In this document: piece by piece, positions 16,210-23,862 of the stretch
Layout of the letters: every line of letters starts with the position of its first letter
Numbering within the stretch: position 1 is the first letter of the stretch
Assembly (NCBI GenBank): GCA_949516455.1
Contig: CATILC010000040.1
Location: forward strand, 1-35,996
Origin: Flavobacteriia bacterium
GTDB lineage: Bacteria; Bacteroidota; Bacteroidia; Flavobacteriales; Schleiferiaceae
Direction of reading: 5' to 3'
DNA length: 35,996 nucleotides
Made by a program: the position numbers and the translations under genes
The notes under the pieces: model-generated
Databases searched by the model: none
Seen by the model: the letters and a program-made list of their open reading frames with translations, nothing else
What the model was told of the DNA's origin: nothing

Positions 16210-18144
16210 ATGATCGCCATTACCCTACCCGACGGAAGCGTTCGCACATATGAAGAAGGTGCCAGCGCCCTTGATGTGGCCCGAAGTATTTCTGAAGGCC
16301 TGGCCCGTAATGTCCTTTCGGCTCAATGGAACGGACAAACCATTGAGGCCGGGGCAGAACTTCCAGGAGATGGTGAACTGAGGCTGTTCACATGGAACGA
16401 CCCGCAGGGAAAACAGGCCTTCTGGCACTCTTCTGCCCATGTCATGGCTCAGGCGCTGTTGAAACTCTATCCCGAGGCCAAACTCACCATCGGGCCGGCC
16501 ATCGAAAACGGCTTCTATTACGATGTCGATCTGGGGGAGCAGACCCTTTCTGAGAAGGATTTTCCGGCCCTCGAGGCCAAAATGATCGAACTGGCCAGAG
16601 AAAAAGCCGAATTCAAAATGCGTTCGGTGAGTAAAGAGGAGGCCTTGTCCATTTACTCGGGCAACGAGTACAAAAGCGAGCTCATTGAGCATCTGGAAGA
16701 CGGCAGTATCACCTTTTGCGACCACAGCGATTTTACGGATCTGTGCCGGGGCGGCCACATACCGAATACCGGTGTGATCAAGGCCATCAAGGTGATGAGT
16801 GTGGCGGGGGCCTACTGGCGCGGAGATGAAAACAAACCGCAGTTGACCCGGGTCTACGGAACGAGTTTTCCCAAAAAGGCCATGCTCAGCGAATACCTGG
16901 AGCATCTGGAAGAAGCGAAAAAAAGGGACCACCGAAAACTCGGAAGGGAATTGGAGCTCTTCACCTTCTCCCAAAGGGTCGGACAGGGGCTGCCCCTGTG
17001 GCTGCCCAAAGGTGCCGAACTGAGAGAGCGCCTCGAACAATTCCTCAAACTGGCCCAAAGGAAAGCAGGCTACAAGCCAGTGATCAGCCCGCACATCGGG
17101 TCCAAAGAACTCTACGAAACATCAGGGCATTACGCCAAATACGGAGCCGACAGCTTCCAGCCGATCCATACACCGGAAGACGGAGAAGAATATCTGCTCA
17201 AGCCCATGAACTGTCCGCACCATTGCGAACTTTACAAAAGCAAACCCCGCTCCTACAGAGACCTTCCCGTTCGCTTTGCAGAATTTGGAACCGTCTACCG
17301 CTACGAACAGAGCGGAGAGCTTCACGGCCTGACGCGGGTGCGCGGGTTCACACAGGACGATGCCCACCTTTTCTGCACGCCAGAACAGGTAAAAGAAGAG
17401 TTCAAGAACGTGATCGATCTGGTGCTCTACATATTGAAGACGCTCGATTTTCCTGAGTTCGTTGCCCAGATCAGTTTGCGCGATCCAAAGCAGCCCGAGA
17501 AGTACATCGGATCCACAGCGAACTGGGACAAGGCGGAGCAAGCCATCATCGAGGCTGCGGAGGAAAAGGAACTCAAAACAGTGGTGGAATACGGAGAGGC
17601 GGCCTTTTACGGGCCCAAACTGGATTTCATGGTCAAGGATGCGCTGAACAGAAGCTGGCAGCTGGGCACCATACAGGTGGATTACAACCTACCGGAACGT
17701 TTTGAACTGGAGTACAAGGGCTCGGACAATGAGGTGCACCGGCCGGTGATGATCCACAGGGCGCCCTTTGGATCGATGGAGCGATTTGTCGCCGTATTGC
17801 TCGAACACTGTGGTGGAAATTTCCCCCTTTGGCTCACCCCCGATCAAGTGGTCATTTTACCCATTTCAGAGAAGTATGTGGCGCACGCACACAGCCTTTT
17901 GAAATTGCTTGATAATTGCGATATTCGCGCCCTCGTTGACGAGCGCAACGAAAAGACGGGCAGGAAGATACGGGATGCTGAACTGAACAAGATCCCTTTT
18001 ATGCTGATCATCGGCGAAAAGGAATTGAATGAGGACACAGTATCGGTGAGAAGGCACGGAGATGGAGATATGGGCAGCATGGAATTGGAGGACTTCATTC
18101 ACCTGGTGAATGAAGCAGTGAAAAAGGAATTAGCAACGGATTAA
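16210..18144 (+). CDS. thrS: Threonine--tRNA ligase
   Basis: A 644-residue class II aminoacyl-tRNA synthetase that charges tRNA-Thr. Domains in order: TGS (residues 1-62, ITLPDGSVRTYE), the editing/SAD region (HSSAHVMAQALLKLYPEA, and FTDLCRGGHIP with its Cys and His), the catalytic core with motif 2 (FRYEQSGE-type, here VYRYEQSGELHGLTRVRGF), and the anticodon-binding domain from about residue 540. Zinc ligands of the active site are the Cys in MNCPHH, the His in QDDAHLFC and the His in MIHRAPFGSMERF. Normal length. First gene of thrS-infC-rpmI-rplT, an order conserved in many bacteria. infC follows after 15 bases. Confidence 0.98.
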   Translation: MIAITLPDGSVRTYEEGASALDVARSISEGLARNVLSAQWNGQTIEAGAELPGDGELRLFTWNDPQGKQAFWHSSAHVMAQALLKLYPEAKLTIGPAIENGFYYDVDLGEQTLSEKDFPALEAKMIELAREKAEFKMRSVSKEEALSIYSGNEYKSELIEHLEDGSITFCDHSDFTDLCRGGHIPNTGVIKAIKVMSVAGAYWRGDENKPQLTRVYGTSFPKKAMLSEYLEHLEEAKKRDHRKLGRELELFTFSQRVGQGLPLWLPKGAELRERLEQFLKLAQRKAGYKPVISPHIGSKELYETSGHYAKYGADSFQPIHTPEDGEEYLLKPMNCPHHCELYKSKPRSYRDLPVRFAEFGTVYRYEQSGELHGLTRVRGFTQDDAHLFCTPEQVKEEFKNVIDLVLYILKTLDFPEFVAQISLRDPKQPEKYIGSTANWDKAEQAIIEAAEEKELKTVVEYGEAAFYGPKLDFMVKDALNRSWQLGTIQVDYNLPERFELEYKGSDNEVHRPVMIHRAPFGSMERFVAVLLEHCGGNFPLWLTPDQVVILPISEKYVAHAHSLLKLLDNCDIRALVDERNEKTGRKIRDAELNKIPFMLIIGEKELNEDTVSVRRHGDGDMGSMELEDFIHLVNEAVKKELATD

Positions 18145-18159
18145 CCAAAACAGAACACA

Positions 18160-18723
18160 CTGAGGCGAGCACCCAGAAAGGAGCCGAAAAGGCGCGAGGA
18201 AGACAAGCACAGAGTCAACCGGAACATAACAGCACCGAAGGTGCGGTTGGTAGGTGACAATGTTGAGGAACAAGGTGTTTTTACGACAGCAGAGGCCCTC
18301 AGGCTTGCAGAAAGCCAGGAACTGGATCTGGTAGAGATCAGTCCAAAGGCAGACCCACCGGTCGCCAAGATATTGGACTACCGCAAATTCCTCTACGACC
18401 AGAAGAAGCGGCAGAAGGAACTTGATGCCAAAAACATCAAGGTGGTGGTGAAGGAAATACGGTTCGGGCCGAACACGGACGAACACGATTACGCGTTCAA
18501 AAAGAAGCACGCGATCAACTTCCTGAAGGAAGGATCAAAGATCAAGGCGTTCGTCTTCTTCCGGGGGCGTTCGATCGTGTTCAAGGACAAAGGAGAGATC
18601 CTTTTGCTGCAGTTGGCCCAGGACGTGGAAGAATTTGGGAAGGTGGAAAGCCTGCCCAAACTCGAAGGAAAGAGAATGATCATGATGCTGGCCCCTAGGA
18701 CGCTGGCTGGAAAAAAGAAATAA
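18160..18723 (+). CDS. infC: Translation initiation factor IF-3, apparent CTG start
   Basis: IF-3 binds the 30S subunit and proofreads start-codon selection. The core from GTG 18241 onward (VRLVGDNVEEQG, LDLVEISPKADPPVAKILDY, KEIRFGPNTDEHDY, LEGKRMIMM) is unmistakable. The conserved N-terminal lead KHRVNRNITAPK lies upstream in frame, so 18241 is too late. Between the thrS stop (18142-18144, same frame) and that lead there is no ATG, GTG or TTG. The CTG at 18160 gives LRRAPRKEPKRREEDKHRVN, which fits the basic M-R-R-x N-termini of flavobacterial IF-3. IF-3 genes elsewhere use rare starts that IF-3 itself discriminates against, so autoregulation is likely. With CTG the protein is 187 residues. 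Start position is inferred; gene identity is certain. Confidence 0.93.
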   Translation: MRRAPRKEPKRREEDKHRVNRNITAPKVRLVGDNVEEQGVFTTAEALRLAESQELDLVEISPKADPPVAKILDYRKFLYDQKKRQKELDAKNIKVVVKEIRFGPNTDEHDYAFKKKHAINFLKEGSKIKAFVFFRGRSIVFKDKGEILLLQLAQDVEEFGKVESLPKLEGKRMIMMLAPRTLAGKKK

Positions 18724-18743
18724 GAACCTGAAAAAGGATCGAG

Positions 18744-18938
18744 ATGCCAAAAATGAAAACCAAGTCGAGTGCCAAGAAGCGCTTCAAGCTGACCGGCACG
18801 GGAAAGATCAAGAGGAAGCACGCCTTCAAAAGCCACATCCTCACCAAGAAAAGCACCGTACAAAAGCGACGCCTGACCCATGCCACCCTGGTGCATGAGT
18901 CTGATGAGAAGAATATCAAACAGCAACTGGTCCTCTGA
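18744..18938 (+). CDS. rpmI: Large ribosomal subunit protein bL35
   Basis: A 64-residue basic protein beginning MPKMKTKSSAKKRFKLTGTG, the bL35 signature, then KIKRKHAFKSHILTKKS. It is a late-assembling component of the 50S subunit. It follows infC by 20 bases and precedes rplT by 84 bases in the usual infC-rpmI-rplT order. Length matches the family. Confidence 0.98.
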   Translation: MPKMKTKSSAKKRFKLTGTGKIKRKHAFKSHILTKKSTVQKRRLTHATLVHESDEKNIKQQLVL

Positions 18939-18943
18939 ACGGC

Positions 18944-18995
18944 CCGGTTCCAATCTGAACCCTGATGCCGGCACCTAAGAGCGGTTCCCGAACCG
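18944..18995 (+). promoter_or_regulatory. Candidate alternative-hairpin element between rpmI and rplT
   Basis: Four complementary arms lie in the 84-base spacer: GGTTC (18946-18950), GAACC (18957-18961), GGTTC (18983-18987) and GAACC (18990-18994). Arms can pair 1-2 plus 3-4, or 1-4 with 2-3 inside, so two exclusive folds exist. This operon is autoregulated by L20 in other bacteria, so a ribosomal-protein control site is a reasonable guess. Pairing is seen; the role is inference. Confidence 0.4.
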
Positions 18996-19022
18996 ACGCC
19001 GTCATCAAAAACAAACAACAAC

Positions 19023-19367
19023 ATGCCAAGATCGGTCAATCATGTTGCCTCGAGAGCCCGCAGGAAAAAGATCCTCAAGCTGGCCAAAGGCTCCTTCGGA
19101 AGAAGAAAGAATGTATGGACGGTAGCCAAGAACTCCGTCGAAAAAGGATTGCAGTATGCCTACAGGGATCGCCGAAACAAGAAGCGTTCTTTCCGGGCCC
19201 TTTGGATCCAAAGGATCAATGCCGGAGCCCGTCTTCATGGCATGTCCTATTCTCAGTTCATGGGCAAGATGAACAAGTCTGGGATCGAGCTGAACCGAAA
19301 AGTTCTGGCGGATCTGGCCATGAATCATCCAGAGGCCTTCAAAAAAGTTTGTGAGAGCATTCGCTGA
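19023..19367 (+). CDS. rplT: Large ribosomal subunit protein bL20
   Basis: A 114-residue 50S assembly protein. It begins MPRSVNHVASRARRKKILKL, then AKGSFGRRKNVWTVAKNSVEKGLQYAYRDRRNKKRSFRALWIQRIN is visible as the family core, and it ends with the globular ARLHGMSYSQFM and helical C-terminus. Last gene of the thrS-infC-rpmI-rplT operon; a strong terminator follows after 23 bases. bL20 is the translational repressor of this operon in E. coli and B. subtilis. Confidence 0.98.
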   Translation: MPRSVNHVASRARRKKILKLAKGSFGRRKNVWTVAKNSVEKGLQYAYRDRRNKKRSFRALWIQRINAGARLHGMSYSQFMGKMNKSGIELNRKVLADLAMNHPEAFKKVCESIR

Positions 19368-19390
19368 AACTTTCCCCTCTGAAAGAATTG

Positions 19391-19414
19391 ACCACGCCCT
19401 GTGCGTGGTTTTTT
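19391..19414 (+). terminator. Rho-independent terminator after rplT
   Basis: ACCACGC (19391-19397), loop CCTGT, GCGTGGT (19403-19409) and a run of T through 19414. Ends the ribosomal operon. The next start codon (19426) is only 11 bases further. Confidence 0.9.
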
Positions 19415-19425
19415 ATTTTCGCTGC

Positions 19426-20481
19426 ATGCAGAAATGCCTCTTGATCCTGTGCATGGTCGTTGGCGCTCATGCCATTGGACAACAGAGCGAAACATGCGAG
19501 GCTGATATTTTGTACGCCGTCCATACGCCATCTGGCCTCAAGCTGAGGTCGGGACCCAGTACGAAGGCCGAACACTTGGTCACGGTCCCTAAGGACAGTG
19601 TGGTGCTCGCCTGCAAAAAGACCTTCGGTACATTGGAAGTGGGCGATACGCAGGGCTACTGGCGATCTGTTCGATACAAGCAGTACGAAGGATTCATGTT
19701 CGATGGCTACCTCAGGCCACTTTTGGCTTCTTCACCCGACAGCATCAGCCTTGCTGCAGAAGATGGCGCATCAAATGATGCGGCCCGACCACTGGCACCT
19801 AGTTCCTTCACACTGGCCATGGAGACCTACAATTACTGTGGAAACTACGATCAACTCGACCCCTCCCTCCATTGGTACGGCATCTACCCGCCCGAGAATG
19901 GAAAATCCGCTTTTTCTCTCCAAGGCATACGTCTGGAACTCGTGCTCTTGGGCAAGAATGAAGCGGGCATTATGGAATTCGATGTTCGCACCGACCGGGA
20001 AGAAAAGTCCCTTTTCCTGATCGGAACGGACCAGCAGCTGGAAAGAGGGGATCTGCTCTATCTCTCATCTGCCTGGCAGAATGAACTTCCTGTATTGCTT
20101 CACCCCGGAAAGGAAACAAAAGTATTTGCTCGATCTGTGGCCGAAGACCCTAAAAACCTGCATGTTCAGGCATTTGGCGGTGTGATGCCCGGAACGGACG
20201 GGGAATGTCTCTCCCTTGTGAACTACCAGATACACCTGCAGACCGACGGCCCCGCGGACCAGAGAACGCAGGACATTGCTCCACTGATCGGCACAAAAGA
20301 CGCATGCGCACCTCCAGAGCTCATCTGGTTCGGCGATCTGAACCGCGATGGTTATTCCGATGCGCTCATGGCCGTTAAGAATCGAGATGGCGCCCGACTG
20401 AGCCTTTTGGTCAGTGGGCAGGAAAGCACAGATATTTGGGAACTTGCAGACAGCTGGACCATCAAAGACTGCCGACCATGA
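19426..20481 (+). CDS. Exported protein with N-terminal bacterial SH3 domain
   Basis: The start chosen is the ATG at 19426, giving the signal peptide MQKCLLILCMVVGAHAIGQQ; the frame extends further upstream but into rplT and its terminator. The protein is 351 residues. Residues about 30-100 are a bacterial SH3 domain (SGLKLRSGPSTKAEHLVTVP, then GYWRSVRYKQYEGFMFDGYL), a fold that often binds peptidoglycan stems. The middle is unrecognised. Near the C-terminus LIWFGDLNRDGYSDALMAV resembles an FG-GAP/integrin-like calcium loop. Its stop overlaps the carboxylase start (ATGA), a curious coupling of a periplasmic protein with a cytoplasmic enzyme. Function unknown; envelope or osmotic sensing is only a guess. 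Confidence 0.85.
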   Translation: MQKCLLILCMVVGAHAIGQQSETCEADILYAVHTPSGLKLRSGPSTKAEHLVTVPKDSVVLACKKTFGTLEVGDTQGYWRSVRYKQYEGFMFDGYLRPLLASSPDSISLAAEDGASNDAARPLAPSSFTLAMETYNYCGNYDQLDPSLHWYGIYPPENGKSAFSLQGIRLELVLLGKNEAGIMEFDVRTDREEKSLFLIGTDQQLERGDLLYLSSAWQNELPVLLHPGKETKVFARSVAEDPKNLHVQAFGGVMPGTDGECLSLVNYQIHLQTDGPADQRTQDIAPLIGTKDACAPPELIWFGDLNRDGYSDALMAVKNRDGARLSLLVSGQESTDIWELADSWTIKDCRP

Positions 20482-22109
20482 AAAAAGAACTCGAGTTCAA
20501 TAAAAATGAAGATGCGCTTAAGCTCTTGCTGACGGATGTCAAAAAACGGCTGGAGAAGGTCAAGCTGGGAGGGGGCAAAAAAAAGATCGAGAAACAGCAC
20601 GCACAGGGCAAGATGACCGCTCGGGAGCGCATTGCTTCGTTGCTCGACAGCGACAGGCCTTCTTTTGAGATCGGCGCCTTTGCTGCGGAGGGCATGTATA
20701 GCGAACACGGGGGGTGTCCTGCGGCTGGTGTAATAGTCGTAATCGGCTGGATCGAAGGCAGGCAATGCATTGTTGCGGCCAATGATGCCACCGTCAAAGC
20801 CGGTGCCTGGTTCCCTATGACCGGTAAAAAGAATCTTAGAGCCCAGGAGATCGCCCTTGAAAACCATTTGCCCATCATCTACTTGGTGGACAGCGCGGGC
20901 GTCTATCTCCCCATGCAGGACGAGATCTTCCCGGACAAAGAACACTTCGGTCGCATCTTCAGGAACAATGCGGTCCTTTCCTCAAAAGGCATCACACAGA
21001 TCTCAGCAGTGATGGGCAGTTGTGTTGCAGGAGGGGCCTATTTGCCCATCATGAGTGATGAGGCGCTCATTGTTGAGAAGACAGGAAGCATTTTTCTGGC
21101 GGGTTCCTATTTGGTCAAAGCCGCCATTGGTGAAGACATCGACAATGAAACCCTTGGAGGTGCCGACACACATTGTGAGATCAGTGGGGTAACGGACTAC
21201 AAAGCCAAAGACGATCAGGACGCGATCAACACCATCAAAGGCATCATGGGTAAAATGGGAAGTTCACCCAAAGCCGGTTTCGATCGCAGCGCGCCCAAAG
21301 CGCCAAAAAAAGACGAAAAAGAGCTTTACGGCATGTTGCCAGAAGATCGATCAAAGCCCTACCGCAGCCTGGACATCATTGAACGCCTGGTGGATGACAG
21401 TGATTTCCAGCAGTACAAGGAGGGTTTTGGGAAGACGCTTCTCTGTGGTTATGCACGGATCGATGGATGGGCCGTGGGCATCGTCGCCAATAACCGGGAG
21501 ATCATCCGAACCAAAAAGGGTGAAATGCAACTGGGCGGAGTCATTTATTCCGATTCCGCCGACAAAGCAGCACGCTTCATCGCCAACTGCAACCAAAAAC
21601 GGATTCCACTGCTCTTCCTTCAGGATGTCACCGGATTCATGGTGGGATCGCGTTCTGAGCACGGCGGGATCATCAAAGACGGGGCAAAAATGGTGAACGC
21701 CATGAGCAACTCTGTCGTCCCCAAATTCACTGTGATCATTGGGAATTCGTTTGGCGCTGGAAATTATGCCATGTGCGGCAAGGCCTATGACCCACGCCTG
21801 ATCGTGGCCTGGCCCTCTGCACAACTTGCCGTCATGGGAGGAGAACAAGCCGCCAAGGTGCTTCTTCAGATCGAAAAAGCCCGATTGAGCAAAGAGGGGG
21901 AATTCGGCGAGAAAGAAGAGCAGGAATTGCTCGATCGCATCGAAAAGCGATATAAAGATCAGATGTCTCCGTATTACGCAGCCTCGCGCATGTGGGTGGA
22001 CGCCATCATCGATCCCATGGACACCCGTGGCTGGGTGAGCGCGGGCATCGAAATGGCCAACCACAATTCCGAAGAGAAGGCCTTCAACACGGGCATACTC
22101 CAAACCTGA
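20478..22109 (+). CDS. Acyl-CoA carboxylase, carboxyltransferase (beta) subunit
   Basis: A 543-residue carboxyltransferase that moves CO2 from carboxybiotin to an acyl-CoA. The start at 20478 (MKKELEFNKNEDALK) overlaps the upstream stop. Both crotonase-fold halves are present: LVDSAGVYLPMQDEIFPDKE with the oxyanion-region SCVAGGAYLPIMSDEALIV, LGGADTHCEISGVTDY, and in the second half FLQDVTGFMVG, IIGNSFGAGNYAMCGKAYDPR and WPSAQLAVMGGEQA. The pattern is closest to methylcrotonyl-CoA carboxylase-type or generic acyl-CoA carboxylases; the substrate (methylcrotonyl-, geranyl- or propionyl-CoA) cannot be decided. No biotin carboxylase or biotin carrier is in the window, so its partners lie elsewhere. 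It abuts rimM (TGATG). Confidence 0.92.
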   Translation: MKKELEFNKNEDALKLLLTDVKKRLEKVKLGGGKKKIEKQHAQGKMTARERIASLLDSDRPSFEIGAFAAEGMYSEHGGCPAAGVIVVIGWIEGRQCIVAANDATVKAGAWFPMTGKKNLRAQEIALENHLPIIYLVDSAGVYLPMQDEIFPDKEHFGRIFRNNAVLSSKGITQISAVMGSCVAGGAYLPIMSDEALIVEKTGSIFLAGSYLVKAAIGEDIDNETLGGADTHCEISGVTDYKAKDDQDAINTIKGIMGKMGSSPKAGFDRSAPKAPKKDEKELYGMLPEDRSKPYRSLDIIERLVDDSDFQQYKEGFGKTLLCGYARIDGWAVGIVANNREIIRTKKGEMQLGGVIYSDSADKAARFIANCNQKRIPLLFLQDVTGFMVGSRSEHGGIIKDGAKMVNAMSNSVVPKFTVIIGNSFGAGNYAMCGKAYDPRLIVAWPSAQLAVMGGEQAAKVLLQIEKARLSKEGEFGEKEEQELLDRIEKRYKDQMSPYYAASRMWVDAIIDPMDTRGWVSAGIEMANHNSEEKAFNTGILQT

Positions 22110-22624
22110 TGGAAGCCCATTTCGAACTCGGATACATCAAAAAAACAAGCGGACTGCAGGGTGTGCTGCTCGTTCAACCGGATACCGACCGACCTGAACA
22201 CTACCTCGGGGCTGAGGCATTCTTCCTTGAAGAAAACGGACAGGCGGTCCCCTACTTCTTGAAGGAATGTACGCTGGACAACAAGGGCCTCATGCGCGTT
22301 CAATTCGAGGAGGTCGAGGATGCCGATTCAGCAAGTCGGTTTGTGGGAAAGAAGGTCTTTCTGCCCCTCCATCTGCTTCCATCTCTTGAGGGGAAGCAAT
22401 TCTATTTCCATGAGGTGATCGGATGGAATGCGATCGATGAAAACAACCAGACCATCGGGTCCATTGTGGATGTGCTCGACAGGGGGCCACAGGAATTGCT
22501 CCTGGTGAAAAGTGCGGAGAACAAAGAGATCTACCTTCCTCTGGCAGACGACTTTCTCCTTGAAGTGGACCGCGTTAAAAACGAATTGAAACTCATTGTG
22601 CCCGAAGGCCTGCTCGATCTCTGA
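22109..22624 (+). CDS. rimM: Ribosome maturation factor RimM
   Basis: A 171-residue 30S assembly factor. The start at 22109 shares a base with the carboxylase stop (TGATG) and gives MEAHFELGYIKKTSGLQGVL, the RimM N-terminal barrel with its G-K/T-x-x-G-x-x-G turn. The C-terminal PRC barrel is visible (YFHEVIGWNAIDENNQTIGS, LLLVKSAENKEIYLPLADDF). Acts on the 16S rRNA 3' domain head with uS19. Commonly it follows rpsP; here it instead follows an acyl-CoA carboxylase, so the classic rpsP-rimM-trmD order is broken. Confidence 0.94.
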   Translation: MEAHFELGYIKKTSGLQGVLLVQPDTDRPEHYLGAEAFFLEENGQAVPYFLKECTLDNKGLMRVQFEEVEDADSASRFVGKKVFLPLHLLPSLEGKQFYFHEVIGWNAIDENNQTIGSIVDVLDRGPQELLLVKSAENKEIYLPLADDFLLEVDRVKNELKLIVPEGLLDL

Positions 22625-22669
22625 CCGCAGCATCCTTCGATGGATTCAGACAGACTGTTTCCAACCGGC

Positions 22670-23716
22670 CTATGCTTTTGGGCCAACTCTTGGATAAAAT
22701 CGCTTCCGAAGGGCTGCGGACAAACGAACCAAAAGGATCAAGGCGGGAACTTCGACCAACGGACCGACCACTCCTGCGAAAGCTTCACCCGAATTCAGGC
22801 CAAAGACCGCAATCGCCACAGCAATGGCCAACTCAAAGTTGTTTCCTGCTGCGGTAAAGGAAATGGCCGCATTCTGATCGTAGCGGGCACCCATCATTTT
22901 ACTGATGAAGAAACCGATGAGAAACATCAGAGAGAAATAGATCAACAAAGGGATGGAAATACGCAGGACATCCAAAGGAATGTCCACGATCATTTCACCC
23001 TTGAGTGAGAACATCAATACGATCGTAAAAAGAAGGGCAATGAGCGTCAGGGGTGCAATCCTCGGCAGATAAGTGGATTCATACCATTCCAAACCCCTGG
23101 ATCGGATCAGCCACCAACGACTCAGCGCACCTGCCAAAAAAGGTATGCCCAAATAGATGGCTACACTCCCTGCAATGGTTTGAATGGAAATGTCGACCAG
23201 GGCTCCCGGGTAACCGAAATAAGGAGGAAGCACCGTGATGAAGAGCCATGCATAGAAGCTGTAGGTGAACACTTGGAATAGACTGTTGAGCGCCACCAAC
23301 CCTGCCCCATATTCTGGACTGCCATCGGCCAGATCGTTCCAAACCAACACCATGGCAATGCACCTGGCCAAGCCGATCAGTATGAGCCCGACCATGTAGT
23401 GCGGATGGTCTTGCAAGAAAAAAAGCGCCAGGCCGAACATGAGTAAGGGACCGATGATCCAATTCAGTAAAAGAGAAACGGACAGCATCCGCACATCTTT
23501 GAAAACCTCTGGCAGCAGTCGATAATTCACTTTCGCCAAAGGCGGGTACATCATGATGATAAGCCCGATGGCAATTGGAATATTGGTGCTTCCAAAACTC
23601 AGGACTTCGATACCACTTGCAACAGAGGGCACAAAGTAGCCGAGGCCGACGCCCAAGAACATGGCCAAAAAGATCCACAGGGTCAAATAGGTGTCTTGGA
23701 AACCGAGTCTTTTCAT
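22670..23716 (-). CDS. ACR3-family arsenite efflux permease
   Basis: A 348-residue inner-membrane transporter with about ten hydrophobic segments. Family evidence: the N-terminal GLIIMMYPPLAKVNY, the conserved-Cys segment GLARCIAMVLVWNDLADGS with the catalytically essential Cys, and the late AAGNNFELAIAVAIAVFGL with GPLVEVPALILLV. This matches Acr3/ArsB arsenite exporters of the BART superfamily and not sodium/bile-acid relatives, which lack the Cys motif. Notably no arsR repressor or arsC reductase is visible in the window; the only local partner is a 34-codon ORF whose stop overlaps its ATG (TAATG). lpdA lies upstream on the same strand. Confidence 0.93.
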   Translation of the reverse strand: MKRLGFQDTYLTLWIFLAMFLGVGLGYFVPSVASGIEVLSFGSTNIPIAIGLIIMMYPPLAKVNYRLLPEVFKDVRMLSVSLLLNWIIGPLLMFGLALFFLQDHPHYMVGLILIGLARCIAMVLVWNDLADGSPEYGAGLVALNSLFQVFTYSFYAWLFITVLPPYFGYPGALVDISIQTIAGSVAIYLGIPFLAGALSRWWLIRSRGLEWYESTYLPRIAPLTLIALLFTIVLMFSLKGEMIVDIPLDVLRISIPLLIYFSLMFLIGFFISKMMGARYDQNAAISFTAAGNNFELAIAVAIAVFGLNSGEAFAGVVGPLVEVPALILLVRLSAALRKRFYPRVGPKA

Positions 23717-23820
23717 TAGTAGGGTGGCGGTTTCAATTCAAAAGATTCATCGCTCACATACTCATTAAGCCGACGGCCCATGGTCTGAAACAGTTCTCTT
23801 TGTTGCTGCGCAAACGACAT
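23716..23820 (-). CDS. 34-codon ORF overlapping the acr3 start
   Basis: From the ATG at 23820 a 34-residue frame starts MSFAQQQRELFQTMGRRLNE and ends in a proline-rich FELKPPPY. Its TAA overlaps the acr3 ATG as TAATG, the spacing expected for translational coupling, and it starts 43 bases after the lpdA stop. I do not recognise it. It could be a leader peptide, a small subunit of the transporter or the end of a lost upstream gene. Coding status is plausible but unproven. Confidence 0.45.
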   Translation of the reverse strand: MSFAQQQRELFQTMGRRLNEYVSDESFELKPPPY

Positions 23821-23862
23821 CTTGTCAAATCATTTCATGAATTCCCCAGACCTCAGAGACGG

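Noticed and set aside
22670..23716. Reading the permease as a sodium/bile-acid symporter
   Set aside because: The conserved Cys segment and the N-terminal YPPLAKV phrase are those of ACR3 arsenite exporters.
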